Part shown: positions 43,028 through 52,901 of the stretch, in pieces
How positions within the stretch are numbered: the first letter of the stretch is position 1
How the letters are laid out: each line of letters begins with the position of its first letter
Source of the DNA: Bathynomus jamesi
Taxonomy: Eukaryota; Arthropoda; Malacostraca; Isopoda; Cirolanidae
Direction: 5' to 3'
Length of the DNA: 64,000 nt
NCBI GenBank assembly: GCA_023014485.1
Contig: JAJOZX010005609.1
Coordinates: forward strand, 227,001-291,000
Translations under genes and position numbers: made by a program
The notes under the pieces: model-generated
What the model was told of the DNA's origin: nothing
Database searches by the model: none
Seen by the model: only the letters and a program-made list of their open reading frames with translations

Positions 43028-45752
43028 ATGCTTTTTAATGCTAGGTCGATTAGGAATAAGTTTGCGAGCTACGGGCGCTCTTAGCATCAGAATACCAGGA
43101 TATCGTTGCTATCACCGAGTCTGGATTCATACTGATCGTAGGGACTACGTTGGGAGTTCGAAATTCCCGGGTATAGAATGTTTCGCAAAGACAGCACCCG
43201 TGGGGATGGGGAGGGGTACTAATATACGTGAGGGACACGTTGAGTCCGGTTCACTGACAGTTCCGATCGGAACTGGAGCTGCTTGGCGTCGATCTGAACG
43301 TGGGAGGGACGAACTATTGGTTAATTTTGGTGTACAGACCTCCGCATCTCCTCTCGAGGAGGATACAGCCCTGTACACCGAACTCCGTAGCCTACTAGGG
43401 GATAAGGTGTGTGTAATTTTAGGAGACTTCAACTGTCGCGCCATAAAGTGGGAAGACAGGACTGCTGATGCTGAAGGGAGGAGGCTAGTTGACTTTGCTT
43501 ATGAGAACTTCCTTACTCAGTGCGTCAATGAGCCTACACGAGGCGAAAGCGTTCTAGCTTAGTATTCACGACCGAAGACAACCTCGTCACTGTCCTCACC
43601 GTTGACGAATCGTTGGGAGGGAGTGATCACGATCTCATGAGTTTCCGTGTCTGCGTCCCTCGGGTAAAGCGTAGTAACTCGAGAGGCAGTAAGCTCGATC
43701 TCCGGCGGGCGGACTTTGTTAGCCTCCGGGATAGCGTAGGTGAGATGGGGTTAGAGGTCGGCGGCGATGTTGAGGGAGTGTGGAGTACATTCCGAGACCA
43801 GTTTATGGTGCACCAGTCTGCTGCCATGCCCTCAAAACCGGTCACCCCTGCTTCAACGCAGCCTAAGTGGTTCAGTCGTGACATCGCTTCGGCTATTCGA
43901 AATAGGAAAGCCGCATATAGAAGGGCAAAGGCCAATCGTTCCCATGAGAATAGTGAGGCGTGTGTCCGCCGGTGTAGGGAAGTGAAGGGGAAGGTTAGGC
44001 TAGCGAAACGTAACGAAGAACTACGGGTGGCAAGCCTCTGCAAGGGGAACCCTAAGGAGTTCTTCAGTTATGTTACTAGTAGAAAGCCCATTAGAAAGGA
44101 TTAAAGGACCGAAGCGGCGTTCTGCGGACCTCCGACGCGGACATCGCTAATGTGCTTAATGAGTACTTTGCGGGAGTGTTCACCAGGGAGGACACCCGCG
44201 TCATCCCAGAGCCAGGCGTCAGGCACGAAGGTGCTGGCCTGGATAGTGTTCGGTGTACCACGACAGTCGTTGCCGATAGAATAGACAAACTGAGCGCGTT
44301 TAAGGCTCCTGGGCCAGACCAGTTCCTCCCCAGAGTGTTGCGGGAGGTGCGCGACCAGGTGGCTCCCCACCTGGCTACAGTCTTCAACAAATCGTTGGAG
44401 ACGGGCCAAGTGCCTGGTGATTGGAGGGAAGCCACTGTGACCCGTATCTTTAAGAAAGGGGATGACAAAAGTCCGGGAACTATCGTCCCATTAGTCTCAC
44501 TTCAGTTATAGGTAAATTATTAGAGGGGATAATAGCGGATAGGATCATTGACCATTTGGATTCCTACAAGCTGCTTGGGGACTTCCAACATGGGTTTAGA
44601 CGGCATAGGTCGTATCTCACCAACTTGCTCGAGTTTTTCCACGTCATGTTGAGTGAGTATGATAAGAGTAGGGCGATTGATATACTTTATCTCGACTTTC
44701 AGAAAGCCTTTGATAAGGTACCTCACCGCCGGCTAATGGCCAAAGTGCGCGCGCTGGGTATCGTTGGGGAAGTAGGTATGTGGATTGAAAACTGGCTGAA
44801 GAATAGGCGGCAGAGGGTTGTAATTAAAGGGGCTAGTTCGGGTTGGGCCTCGATCACTAGCGGGGTTCCTCAGGGTTCCGTTTTGGGATCGCTGTTGTTT
44901 ATCATTTACATAAATGATATCGACGGTGGCATCGTCAGTCGGATCGCAAATTCGCTGATGACACGAAGCTTGGGGCCAATGTTGGGACGCCGGGGGCGAT
45001 CGAGCAACTGCGTGCGGACCTACGTAGGATAGGAGAGTGGTCCGAAAAATGGCAAATGCCGTTTAACTTCGGTAAATGCAAAGTGATGCACATTGGCTAT
45101 GCCAATCCCAAGTCGGACTACTCGATGTTGGGGAGTAATATCGAGGCGACTGATTTGGAAAAGGACTTGGGTGTGCTAATTACCAGCGACCTTAAGTTTA
45201 CGAAACAATGCGTAGAGGTGGAAAAGAAAGCCCAGAACTGTTGGGTTATATCACGAGGCAATTTCAGTTTCGGAACAAGGAGATTGTGCTCTCTTTGTAC
45301 AATTCCCTGGTTCGGCCGCACCTGGAGTATGCTGTGCAGTTCTGGTCGCCCACCCTCAGGAAAGATATTGAGAGGCTGGAGCGAGAGCAGGCGAGGGCCA
45401 CAAAATTAATCCCTTCCGTTAGGCATATGGGCTACAATCGACGCTTACGCGCCATTAACTTGTTTTAGCTTGAAATTCGGAGGCTGCGCGGTTAACTCAT
45501 CGATGTTTTCAAGCTCTTACGCGGGTTCAACGATGTCGATTTTAGAAGTATGTTTAGTTTAAATGATGACCCAACTCGCAACAATGGTTGGAAGTTGGAT
45601 TTGAAACGGTGTAGGAGTAATGTGTGTGGGAATTACTTTACGTATAAGATCTGTGACACTTGGAACAGGTTACCTTCAGAAGTTGTGAACAGTTCCTCTG
45701 GATCAGTTCAAGAAAAGGTTAGACCAAATCTTGCACACTATTTGAATGTATA
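43028..45752 (+). pseudogene. LINE B ORF2: endonuclease and reverse transcriptase
   Basis: Endonuclease: FNARSIRNKFASYG (43031), DIVAITESG, VILGDFNCRAIKWEDRT (43417), FLTQCVNEPTRGESVL and GGSDHDLMSF (43616; SDH block). Linker: SRDIASAIRNRKAAYRRAK. RT: KAPGPDQFLPRVLREVRDQV (44306), HGFRRHRSYLTNLLEFF, YLDFQKAFDKVPHRRLM (44690), SGVPQGSVLGSLLFIIYIND (44858), then a frame change before the FADDT block near 44950 (KFADDTK is not in the main frame). C-terminus: LYNSLVRPHLEYAVQFWSPT and CDTWNRLPSEVV. Breaks near 43075, 43190-43260, 43560, 44100, 44490, 44945, 45235 and 45468. FNAR and FADDT fit the CR1 clade. Confidence 0.85.
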
Positions 45753-46860
45753 GAAAATTTTCCCTGGCACCCGTTGCCATTGGTACCTCCTCGGTATTGG
45801 CCGCAAGGCCTTTTGAGGTACTTCTTTTCCTTGTAACTCCTTGTAATATAATGTAATTGATGTACTTTAATGAAACTATATTTAACGATAATAATTTAAT
45901 ATAATGTAATTAATGTACTTTAATGAAACTATAATTAATGATAATAATTTAATATAATGTAATTAATGTACTTTAATGAAACTGTAATTAACGATAGTAA
46001 GCAAATGTGAATTAATTGGTAATTATAATCATAGTTATAATAAATTAAAATTACAATGTACTCAGTGATGTACTTGGGATTGTACTCAATGTACGACTCG
46101 ACATTATGTAGCCATTTAGGAATGTACACTCGGCGATGTTGTTATTATTTTTCTTTATTATTTTTTTCGGTGTGATACATTTTTGGTGTGCTTTCTACTT
46201 TGCCAAATAATTGGTGACTTGTTCTTTTTAAAATTTCTTAATAATTTTTTTAGATTTAGCTTAATAATGAATCCTGATTAAAAGTTTGCAGTGTTCATGT
46301 TTTGTATACATTCTCTCTTCGTTATAAAAGATGTAGTCATGTCTTGCGTAAGCATTTAATTGTAAATCTTAAACCTTTAATTTTTGCTCATATGCATATC
46401 TTAGTATAAAGATGCATAGTTCAATTTCCACTTCTAATTAACTCGGCGGATCAGGAAAACATCAGATCTGAAAATATGCGGTTTAAGATAGAAATATGGC
46501 TTCCTCTTCCTATATCCTGTTTATCTGTTTAAACATTGTCACAGCAAAAAAGTTTGCTTTTCTTTCAAATATTGTGCAAAAATAATACAGCCTTTTCAAC
46601 ATTTAATAATAATGATGTTAGCAAAATAGAGGTATATAAACCCACAAAATTTCTTTCATTTTCATTCTGAATTAGACTACGAGGCTGAGCATTACCTGTA
46701 ACATTTTAGCAGTAAATTACAGTAAGAAAAAGTCTTTATCTTCTCCTTCGAGCCCTGCTCTCTTCAGAGAACTTAGTCATTAAAATCTCCCGATACGTTA
46801 CAGGAAGAATCGGGTAACCCTCAGAGAATTTAATAAGCCTCTCAGAATCCTCCGAGCCAC

Positions 46861-46868
46861 TATAAAAG
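46861..46868 (+). promoter_or_regulatory. TATA box of LTR copy 1
   Basis: TATAAAAG preceded by a GC-richer CCTCCGAGCCAC. In the inverted copy the same place reads TATAGAAG. It marks the U3/R border of the LTR. Confidence 0.5.
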
Positions 46869-46905
46869 AACTCGGAGAGTAGTACTGAAGAAACTACTGC
46901 AATTT

Positions 46906-47280
46906 TAAAAGGATGTACGAAAACTAGAGACGTAATTTTTTTATTTATTTATTTATTGATCTAGATTAATTTTTTTAATATTCTCCTAAAATCGTCATCT
47001 TTATTAGCCAACCCACGCAGACACATTTCCATACTCCCCGGCCCCATATTTGTATGAATGCTTTTCAGATAGAATCGGATCCCTAGTTCAGGGTTGTTTG
47101 GTTTTAGAATTTATAGGATTAAAAGTTTTTACAAATTTTAAAAGGATGTAGGAAAACTAGAGACGTAACTTTTTTTTATTTATTTATCGATCTAGGGTTT
47201 ATTTTTTCTTAATATTCTCCTAAAATCGCCATCAGTATTAGCCAACCCACGTAGACACATTTCCATACTCCCCGACATGT
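46906..47280 (+). repeat. ~140 bp direct repeat pair
   Basis: ATTTTAAAAGGATGTACGAA (46902-47045) recurs as ATTTTAAAAGGATGTAGGAA (47135-47280). Both go through ACTAGAGACGTAA, ATTCTCCTAAAATCG, GCCAACCCACG and ATTTCCATACTCCCCG. The ~90 bp between contains unrelated sequence. Function not known. Confidence 0.75.
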
Positions 47281-48170
47281 CATTAGGCCTTGATAGGGAA
47301 GGTAATAGAGTAATCCTGTTGTTAGGCCTACCTTAGGCTAGGACAAATATTAACTATGACTATTTAAGTTCACTCTTACACTTTTGCCTTCATTATTTTC
47401 ACTCCTAATTTTCTTTTTCATAATTATGGCTGAGTCTGATAGGCCTACAATTAACTTCGATAAGCTACGCCCCTTAAAAGAAAAAGGGGGTCAGGAGGAA
47501 ATCAGTACCTTTAGTTTGATTGGGAATAAAAACTATATTTCTGATATTGATAAATTTAGCTTTGTTAAATCACATTAAAAATAATGCATCATCGTCGAAG
47601 TGAATGGGCTCTCACTGAAACAATTGATGAATCCTCCCTTAAGCATCAGGCCTTTTAAATCACAAAGCAAGCTAATTTAACCAAATCCATATATCTTTGA
47701 GGCCTCTAAGCAAATGCCTCCGAACAACACAACAATGAATCTATACGTTATGAGTCCCTTTATTCAAGTCAAATGGCTCACTAAACCATATCTCATCCAG
47801 TGGCTGTGACCCTGGCAAGTTTGCTGAAGTCAGAATTATCTTCATAATTAGTGATTGGCTCAACCTTCTCATTAGAAAAGGTTAAATTTAATGTGATGTT
47901 AATTTGTTATACATGCCGTAGGCATGTATCACAGAACCATTAGGCACTGTGAACTAGGCTTTGTTTGACCTCAACAACTTGTGGATTAAATCTCTGGTGA
48001 GAAAGTCTGCTGGAATTTGTTTTTATTATTGGAGCATAGTGAAAGTTGAATGATTGTAGACTCTCAAAAAGCGCAAGGTTTTTTGAGGTGCCTAGGCACT
48101 CTGCATTTGAAATATTGGAGGTCATAGACAGGGGAGAGATGGGATGAGGGAGAATGTTCCAGAGCTGTCC
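47281..48170. other. no gene recognised
   Basis: AT-rich. 48075-48160 (GCAAGGTTTTTTGAGGTGCC, GGTCATAGACAGGGGAGAGA) weakly resembles 62877-62960, so both may belong to one unknown repeat. Confidence 0.4.
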
Positions 48171-48178
48171 GTTAGAGT

Positions 48179-48383
48179 TAGGCTGACCATACGTACCGTT
48201 TTGAAACGGGACAGTACCGTTTTTTTTTAATATTTCCTGGCCGTCCCGTCGTTTTAATAAAAATGTCAATTTTGTCCCGGTTTATGTACTTACTTTTTCA
48301 TGAATACAGAATATTACATAACCCCCGTCCCTTTTTGCCATCCCAATGTCCCGTTTTTGTCTCAAGGAAATATGGTCAGCCTA
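48179..48383. mobile_element. hAT-type MITE, 205 bp
   Basis: Ends TAGGCTGACCATACGTACCG and, inward from the right, TAGGCTGACCATATTTCC. The 8 bp duplication GTTAGAGT is exact (48171-48178 and 48384-48391). Subterminal GGGAC/GTCCCG repeats. Noncoding. Confidence 0.85.
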
Positions 48384-48803
48384 GTTAGAGTAGATGAACT
48401 GAGAGCACATAGAAATATTAACAAGCTGATTAATGAATGTTTTAAGTTAATGAAAAGTAGCTACTATAAATAGGTGCACCTAATTGGCTATCTACCATTA
48501 ATATTTCAACACATTTTTCACATAACTAATGGAGGATTAAAGGATGGTATAAGAAAATGATAACTAAGCCATACTTGACTCAGACATATGACATGTTAGC
48601 AACTGTAGTACATTAAGAAATGATGCAGCACATTATTATACATTTTGAAGTAGCCTACCCAAATTTAAGCTCCATTATTTTTGAAAATAATAACAATAAA
48701 CAGGAAGAAAATATTAGTAAAGAAGTAAGCCAAAGGTGGAGAAGGAATGAAAAGCGATCCCTTGGTCCTCACTCAATTCCTTTGAAAGCAGGTGAAAGTA
48801 ATG

Positions 48804-50000
48804 CCGGTGTAGCACCCCACATTAACCCCCCGCCAAACTATACCCGGGGTTAAAGTGAGCTAGCTGTTTTATACCCCGGGATATATTCTGGGCTAGCCTG
48901 TTTTATACCCCGGGGTATAAAACAGGCTAGCCAGAATATACCTCTCTAGTCCAGATTATACCCCCAATTATATATCAATGAAAGAAAGCCACCCCCAGCC
49001 TTCTTTAGTTAGTTTTATAAAGCTAACTAACGAAAATATAACGACCTAACCTAACCAATTGTCAAGGGTGTACAGTTGACCTAACAATTGGTTAGGTTAG
49101 GTCGTGATATTTTCGTTAGTTAGCCTTATGAAACTAACTAAAGAAGGCTGGGGGTGGCTTCTTTCTTTTGATCCGCCTTTTATTTTTATTTTTATTAATT
49201 TTTAATTGTTTTAGTAAATTACTAAAAAAACTTACCTTGCTTTATTTTAGATAGATTTTTATTTTCATTCACATATTAAGTAATTGATGATAACATTAAA
49301 TTGTATGTTTGAACGAGAAGTCGAAATGAATTGAAAAAAATTAAACTAAGAATAATAACTGACTAAGAATAAAGTTAAATTAAAAATACATTCAATTATT
49401 AGATAGAGAAAGAGAGATATCACTTTATTGATAAAAACAAATATTACAACATCGCAATTACTTCAATTAATACAATAAATTTAACGTATGAACCTAGACT
49501 TTACTCGGCTCAATTAATTTGTAAACAACTCGCGAAATTGATATTTCATTATTAACAATATTCTGTATATTAAAAATTGTATATTGAAGATACTGACAGT
49601 ATTTAAGTGTTAAAACAGACTTGTTCCGATTAACATTTAAGGAAAAATAAAACCATATCTTCCCGTAAATTTGCTTAATTTGTTACTTTATGTCCATCTG
49701 TCTCGTTACAGATGAGCGTGAGAAATAAAATCAAAATTTAATATCTGAGCGTGTTTTTTAATTTAAATTAAGATAGTTTAGCCAGACCACTGAGTTCAAA
49801 ACAGAACTCTCATAGGGCTGGTTTCTGAGTGTGTAGGGGGTTATAATCTGGCCTAGGGGGGTATGAAATAGCCTAGCCTGTTTTATACCCCGGGTATAGT
49901 CTGGGCTAGTCCAGTTTAGACCCCGGGGTATAAAACAGGCTAGCCACTTTAACCCCGGGTATAGTCTGGGGAGGGGGTATATTTTGGGCTGTTACACCGG
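48804..50000. mobile_element. inverted-repeat element with CCCGGG palindromes
   Basis: 1,197 bp, begins CCGGTGTAGCACCCCACATT and ends, inward, CCGGTGTAACAGCCCAAAAT. About 100-190 bp at each end are inverted copies dominated by ACTATACCCGGGGTTAAAG, TTTTATACCCCGGG and AACAGGCTAGCC blocks, which are palindromic themselves. Flanks TAATG and TAAGG are too different to be a certain duplication. It holds the palindrome at 48981-49163. No coding sequence. It directly precedes the piggyBac gene. Confidence 0.7.
48981..49163. repeat. palindromic repeat, motif pair 2
   Basis: Arms of ~85 bp: CCACCCCCAGCCTTCTTTAG ... AACGAAAATATAACGACCTA and TAACCTAACCAATTGTC, answered by the complement up to 49163. The centre is AGGGTGTACAGTTGACCTAA. 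Shares its core with 20555-20868 and 61330-61532. Confidence 0.85.
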
Positions 50001-50043
50001 TAAGGATCCGTTTTGAAATCTTTAGTTTATTTTTACTCACGAC

Positions 50044-51270
50044 ATGTTGACCCTTATAACAGAACAAACAAATTTCTATGCTGTGAGAGATAAAAATGAT
50101 AAGAATTTTCATGTTGAGGAGAAGATCCGATGGTTCTTAGGTTTATTGCTTCTTAGTGGCTATCGCTGTCTTCCCTCTGAAAATGACTATTGGTCGACAA
50201 GTGATGATATGAAGGCTCCAATATTCGCCAAAACTATGAGCAGAGAGAGGTTTCGGTCGATAAAGCGATATATTCATTTAACTGATAACTCTAACTTATC
50301 GAAATGGCAAAAGTGCTACCACTTCTCGACTTCGAAGAAAACTGTCAGCAATTCGGGATTTTCCATGAACTCCTCAGCATAGATGAATCAATGATACCCT
50401 GCCATGGACATCACAGCGCTAAACAGTTTATAAAAAAATAAACCCATCAGATATGGATACAAAAGGGATGCTTTGTGGGGCTGATGGATTATCCTTATAA
50501 CTTTTCCAGTATTGTGGAGAAAGAAGGCGATGCAAACCTTCCTCTGGGATATCGTGTTGTCACTGAGATGCTCTACCCAGTAAAAAATAGCAATGAGCAT
50601 GTTTTGTTCTTCGATAACTTTTTTACAAGCCACAAGTTATTAGATGATTTGGCCTCGAAGAATATCCGAGCTTGTGGAACGATAAGAGATAACCGGACGA
50701 GCCACTGCCCTTTAGTGACACAAAGGAAGTGAAGAAAAGAGAGAGAGGTTTTATGATTTTAGATCAGATGAAGTTGTTTTGTGTGCTCGATGGAATGATA
50801 ATTCTAGTAGTAACTACTATGGGGTAAGCCCAGTGCAGAAAGTGGAGAGGAGAGTAAAGCAAGTGAAAAAAAGGCTGTAACTCACCCATTCCTCATCAAT
50901 ATGTACAATAAAGGAATGGGAAGAGTTGATGTACTGGGTCGGATGCTGTCATTCATACAGGCCACGCTTACGCTCTAAAAAGTGGTGGTGGAATCTATTT
51001 TCTCATATTTTGAATATGTCCGTTGTTGCTGCATTCCGGATCTACAAACATGTAAATAGCTCCACAACTCTTTCTCACCTTCAGTTTAGACAGGAAGTTA
51101 CAAGATCACTTATAAAAGTTCAACAAGAACGACGCAGACAAGGAGGCCCATCTGCACCACCTTGTAAGGCAGCGCTATATGATGGCATAAATCACTTTTT
51201 AGAATCATGTAATCAAGGTAAATGTACTGTTTGCCAAAAGAATACAAGATTACAGTGCATATATTGTTAA
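50044..51270 (+). pseudogene. piggyBac-type transposase
   Basis: DDE_Tnp_1_7 family. First frame: KIRWFLGLLLLSGYRCLPSE, YWSTSDDMKAPIFAKTMSRE (first Asp) and RFRSIKRYIHLTDNSNLSK. After frameshifts near 50320: ENCQQFGIFHELLSIDESMI (second Asp) and CHGHHSAKQFIKNKPI-like, then VLFFDNFFTSHKLLDDLASK (third Asp) and NIRACGTIRDNRTSHCPL. Then frameshifts, RVDVLGRML..RPRLRSKKWWWNLFSH and a Cys-rich C-terminus with CTVCQKNT and CIYC before the stop at 51270. The Cys-rich end is the usual zinc-binding tail. At least four frameshifts. Its TTAA-flanked ends were not found; TTAACCCC motifs occur at 48826 and 49957 but pair with the preceding element. AATAAA follows at 51325. Confidence 0.85.
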
Positions 51271-51475
51271 CTTATTTATTACACGTGTTTGTAAATATAT
51301 ATAGCTTGAATATTTCTTTTATTAAATAAATCATGTTTCAATTAGCGTTTCACTTTCTCCTTTGTGTGTGTGTGCGTGTGTGCGTGTGTGCGTGTGTGTG
51401 TGTGTGTGCACAGGTGAAAGAACAGCAGCGTGATTCATGCTACTACCTGGAAATTCCCTGCGTGGAGCTTGATAA
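51268..51475 (+). repeat. intergenic cassette, copy 1
   Basis: From the piggyBac stop onward: TTAACTTATTTATTACACGT, AATATATATAGCTTGAATAT, ATTAAATAAATCATGTTTCA, ATTAGCGTTTCACTTTCTCC, a (GT)n tract, CACAGGTGAAAG and GATTCATGCTACTACCTGG. The same order recurs at 52479-52833. The cassette holds a polyadenylation signal (51325) and leads into the IER5-like promoter. Confidence 0.8.
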
Positions 51476-51494
51476 CGATGTCAGAACGACATTG

Positions 51495-51528
51495 TATAAA
51501 GGCAGGCGAAACTTTCACTTTAACTCAT
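51495..51528 (+). promoter_or_regulatory. core promoter of the IER5-like gene
   Basis: TATAAAGG at 51495 with GC-richer flanks (ATTG-TATAAAGGCAGG) and a pyrimidine-A initiator-like CTCATTAC ~28 bp downstream at 51523. The IER5-like ATG is at 51603, giving a short leader of ~78 bases. Confidence 0.5.
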
Positions 51529-51602
51529 TACAAGATTGGAAATAGAGGATAGAGTCGTGTTAGTTAGCTCTCTGTGCCTTGACCAATTCCGAGGTGGTGA
51601 AC

Positions 51603-52151
51603 ATGATATCTGACGCTCCAAACGGGTTTGAAGCACACAAGTTGATAAATATATCGCTCGGTAAAATTGCATCCAGACGTTCCAGAAGAGCTGGTGCATC
51701 TTTGCATAAATCATTATTAGTTGTCACTGTGTTACATAAAGCCCGTTTTGTTTACTTAGAAGCAGCACATAATTACCTCCACACAATATTTTCCCCGCCA
51801 CAAGGGCAACCTGAGGAGATTGTCCCCGACCCACCTCAAGCGCCCGCACCATTAGCTGAAGTGTCCGTTACCCCAGTGAGCCCTCTCGATTGTGGTGTCA
51901 ATAATATCAACCAAGATGATTATTCACCCATTGAATGCATTAGTGAAGAGTGTAAATCTAGATTAGAAGACAACGACTGTGAAGTAGACTCGAGCAGTGA
52001 ATATGGTTGCAACGAAACCTTGCACCATACCAGAAAAAGACGGAGAGTTTCTGATCAGGAAACAAAGGCTGCAGTTTACTCAGTTTTACCAAAACGAATC
52101 AAAGATAATTTAGAACATGAACAATACTCAGGCTGTTATTTTAGCGACTAA
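51603..52151 (+). CDS. IER5/IER2-like immediate early response protein
   Basis: 182 codons from ATG 51603 (MISDAPNGFEAHKLINISLG). Residues 9-55 (EAHKLINISLGKIASRRSRR, then AGASLHKSLLVVTVLHKARF) match the conserved N-terminal domain of the immediate early response 2/5 family. In animals these are intronless, growth-factor-induced nuclear regulators, IER5 acting through PP2A/HSF1. The middle is Pro-rich and then acidic. A basic KKR-like RKRRRVSD signal lies near residue 145, consistent with nuclear entry. The ORF is open with a TATA promoter and polyA signals (AATAAA at 52646), so it may be active. It may be the ordinary host gene, a copy of it, or a gene taken up by a virus or transposon; cassette copies lie on both sides. 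The C-terminal end CYFSD is short for the family, and a second frame just after the stop (52159-52245) is open. Confidence 0.7.
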   Translation: MISDAPNGFEAHKLINISLGKIASRRSRRAGASLHKSLLVVTVLHKARFVYLEAAHNYLHTIFSPPQGQPEEIVPDPPQAPAPLAEVSVTPVSPLDCGVNNINQDDYSPIECISEECKSRLEDNDCEVDSSSEYGCNETLHHTRKRRRVSDQETKAAVYSVLPKRIKDNLEHEQYSGCYFSD

Positions 52152-52229
52152 AATTTTGTGTTGATGTGGATTCGTTCTTACCTCTTGTCGGTGTTCTGAG
52201 CAGACAGGCAAACGACGAGATTTTGCAGC

Positions 52230-52391
52230 ATGGAAGATGACTACATAACTTCTCTCGTGATCAACTTGGAATCCTTGAATTTCTATAAAATCAGTCCAGA
52301 CGGTCTTCGTCTCGAATCTATTTTAAAACCGGTATTAATTCGTGAACATAGGCTAAAAGTATTTAATAGAATGCTTTCTTTAAAGTATTAG
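52230..52391 (+). CDS. small ORF of 53 residues, unknown
   Basis: ATG 52230 (MEDDYITSLVINLESLNFYK) to TAG 52391, ending VFNRMLSLKY. Mixed hydrophobic and charged, no signal peptide or membrane segment. It follows the IER5-like gene by 79 bp on the same strand. I do not recognise it. The amino-acid composition looks protein-like, but 53 codons could be chance. Confidence 0.35.
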   Translation: MEDDYITSLVINLESLNFYKISPDGLRLESILKPVLIREHRLKVFNRMLSLKY

Positions 52392-52478
52392 GTTACTGTT
52401 GTTTGTGATCACCAAATCTATGCATTTGTTTCTTCTTGTGTTTTCTGTTATTTCTTGTGTTAACATAATTTCAATTGT

Positions 52479-52833
52479 TAACTTATTTATCACGTGTTTT
52501 TAATATATATGTCTTGAATATAATCATTGATGTGTCTATTGTTAACTTATTTAATACACGTATTTGTAAATATATATATAACTTGAATATCTCGTTTATT
52601 AAATTGTATTTGTAAATATAAATAACTTGAATATCTCGTTTATTAAATAAATCATGTTTCAATTAGCGTTTCACTTTCTCCTTTGTGTGTGCACAGTTGA
52701 AAGTTCTAAGCTCCGCCCACTGTTGTGTGTGTGTGTGGTGCACAGGTGAAAGTTCTAAGCTCCGCCCACTGTAAGACCAGCAACGTGAGTCATGCTACTA
52801 TCTGTGATTCCCTTCGTGGTCAGTCGACTGCAG
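52479..52833 (+). repeat. intergenic cassette, copy 2, with internal repeats
   Basis: TTAACTTATTTATCACGTGT at 52479, a second start TTAACTTATTTAATACACGT at 52540, a doubled AACTTGAATATCTCGTTTAT (52571 and 52624), then ATTAAATAAATCATGTTTCA, ATTAGCGTTTCACTTTCTCC and a (GT)n tract. GAAAGTTCTAAGCTCCGCCC occurs twice (52699 and 52749). Then GAGTCATGCTACTATCTG and CCCTTCGTGG, as in copy 1. It leads into the 196-residue ORF. Confidence 0.8.
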
Positions 52834-52901
52834 TAAGCCCTTGAGATCAGACGTGTATTCGCCAGCGTAGAAGAAAAAAAGGAGATCAGACGTGTATTCA
52901 A

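Larger units (their letters stand above)
41543..45846 (+). mobile_element. LINE B, nearly full length (CR1 type)
   Basis: Inserted in LTR copy 1: the sequence left (AATACTTT) and right (TATAATGTAATTGATG) are contiguous in the complementary copy at about 60110-60150. Contains a 5' leader, ORF1, ORF2 with endonuclease and RT, and a 3' region ending CCTTGTAACTCCTTGTAA. No clear target duplication. 4.3 kb, a normal length for CR1. The 3' end recurs at 25556-25650. Confidence 0.9.
40887..46899 (+). repeat. LTR copy 1, split by LINE B
   Basis: 40887-41542 and 45847-46899 together match the complement of 59127-60800 over ~1.67 kb. The start TGTAAAAATGAACAATGAAT corresponds to TGTGAAAATGAACAATGAAT in copy 2. 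A TATA box TATAAAAG lies at 46861-46868. Similarity stops after ACTACTGCAA (46899), whereas copy 2 continues ~77 bp to TTAACA, so this copy lacks its U5 end. A (TA)n tract at 41390-41420 corresponds to the one at 60238-60287. Confidence 0.75.

Noticed and set aside
47384..47578. 64-codon frame as a gene
   Set aside because: Short, no recognisable motif, no promoter, and composition like the surrounding AT-rich sequence.
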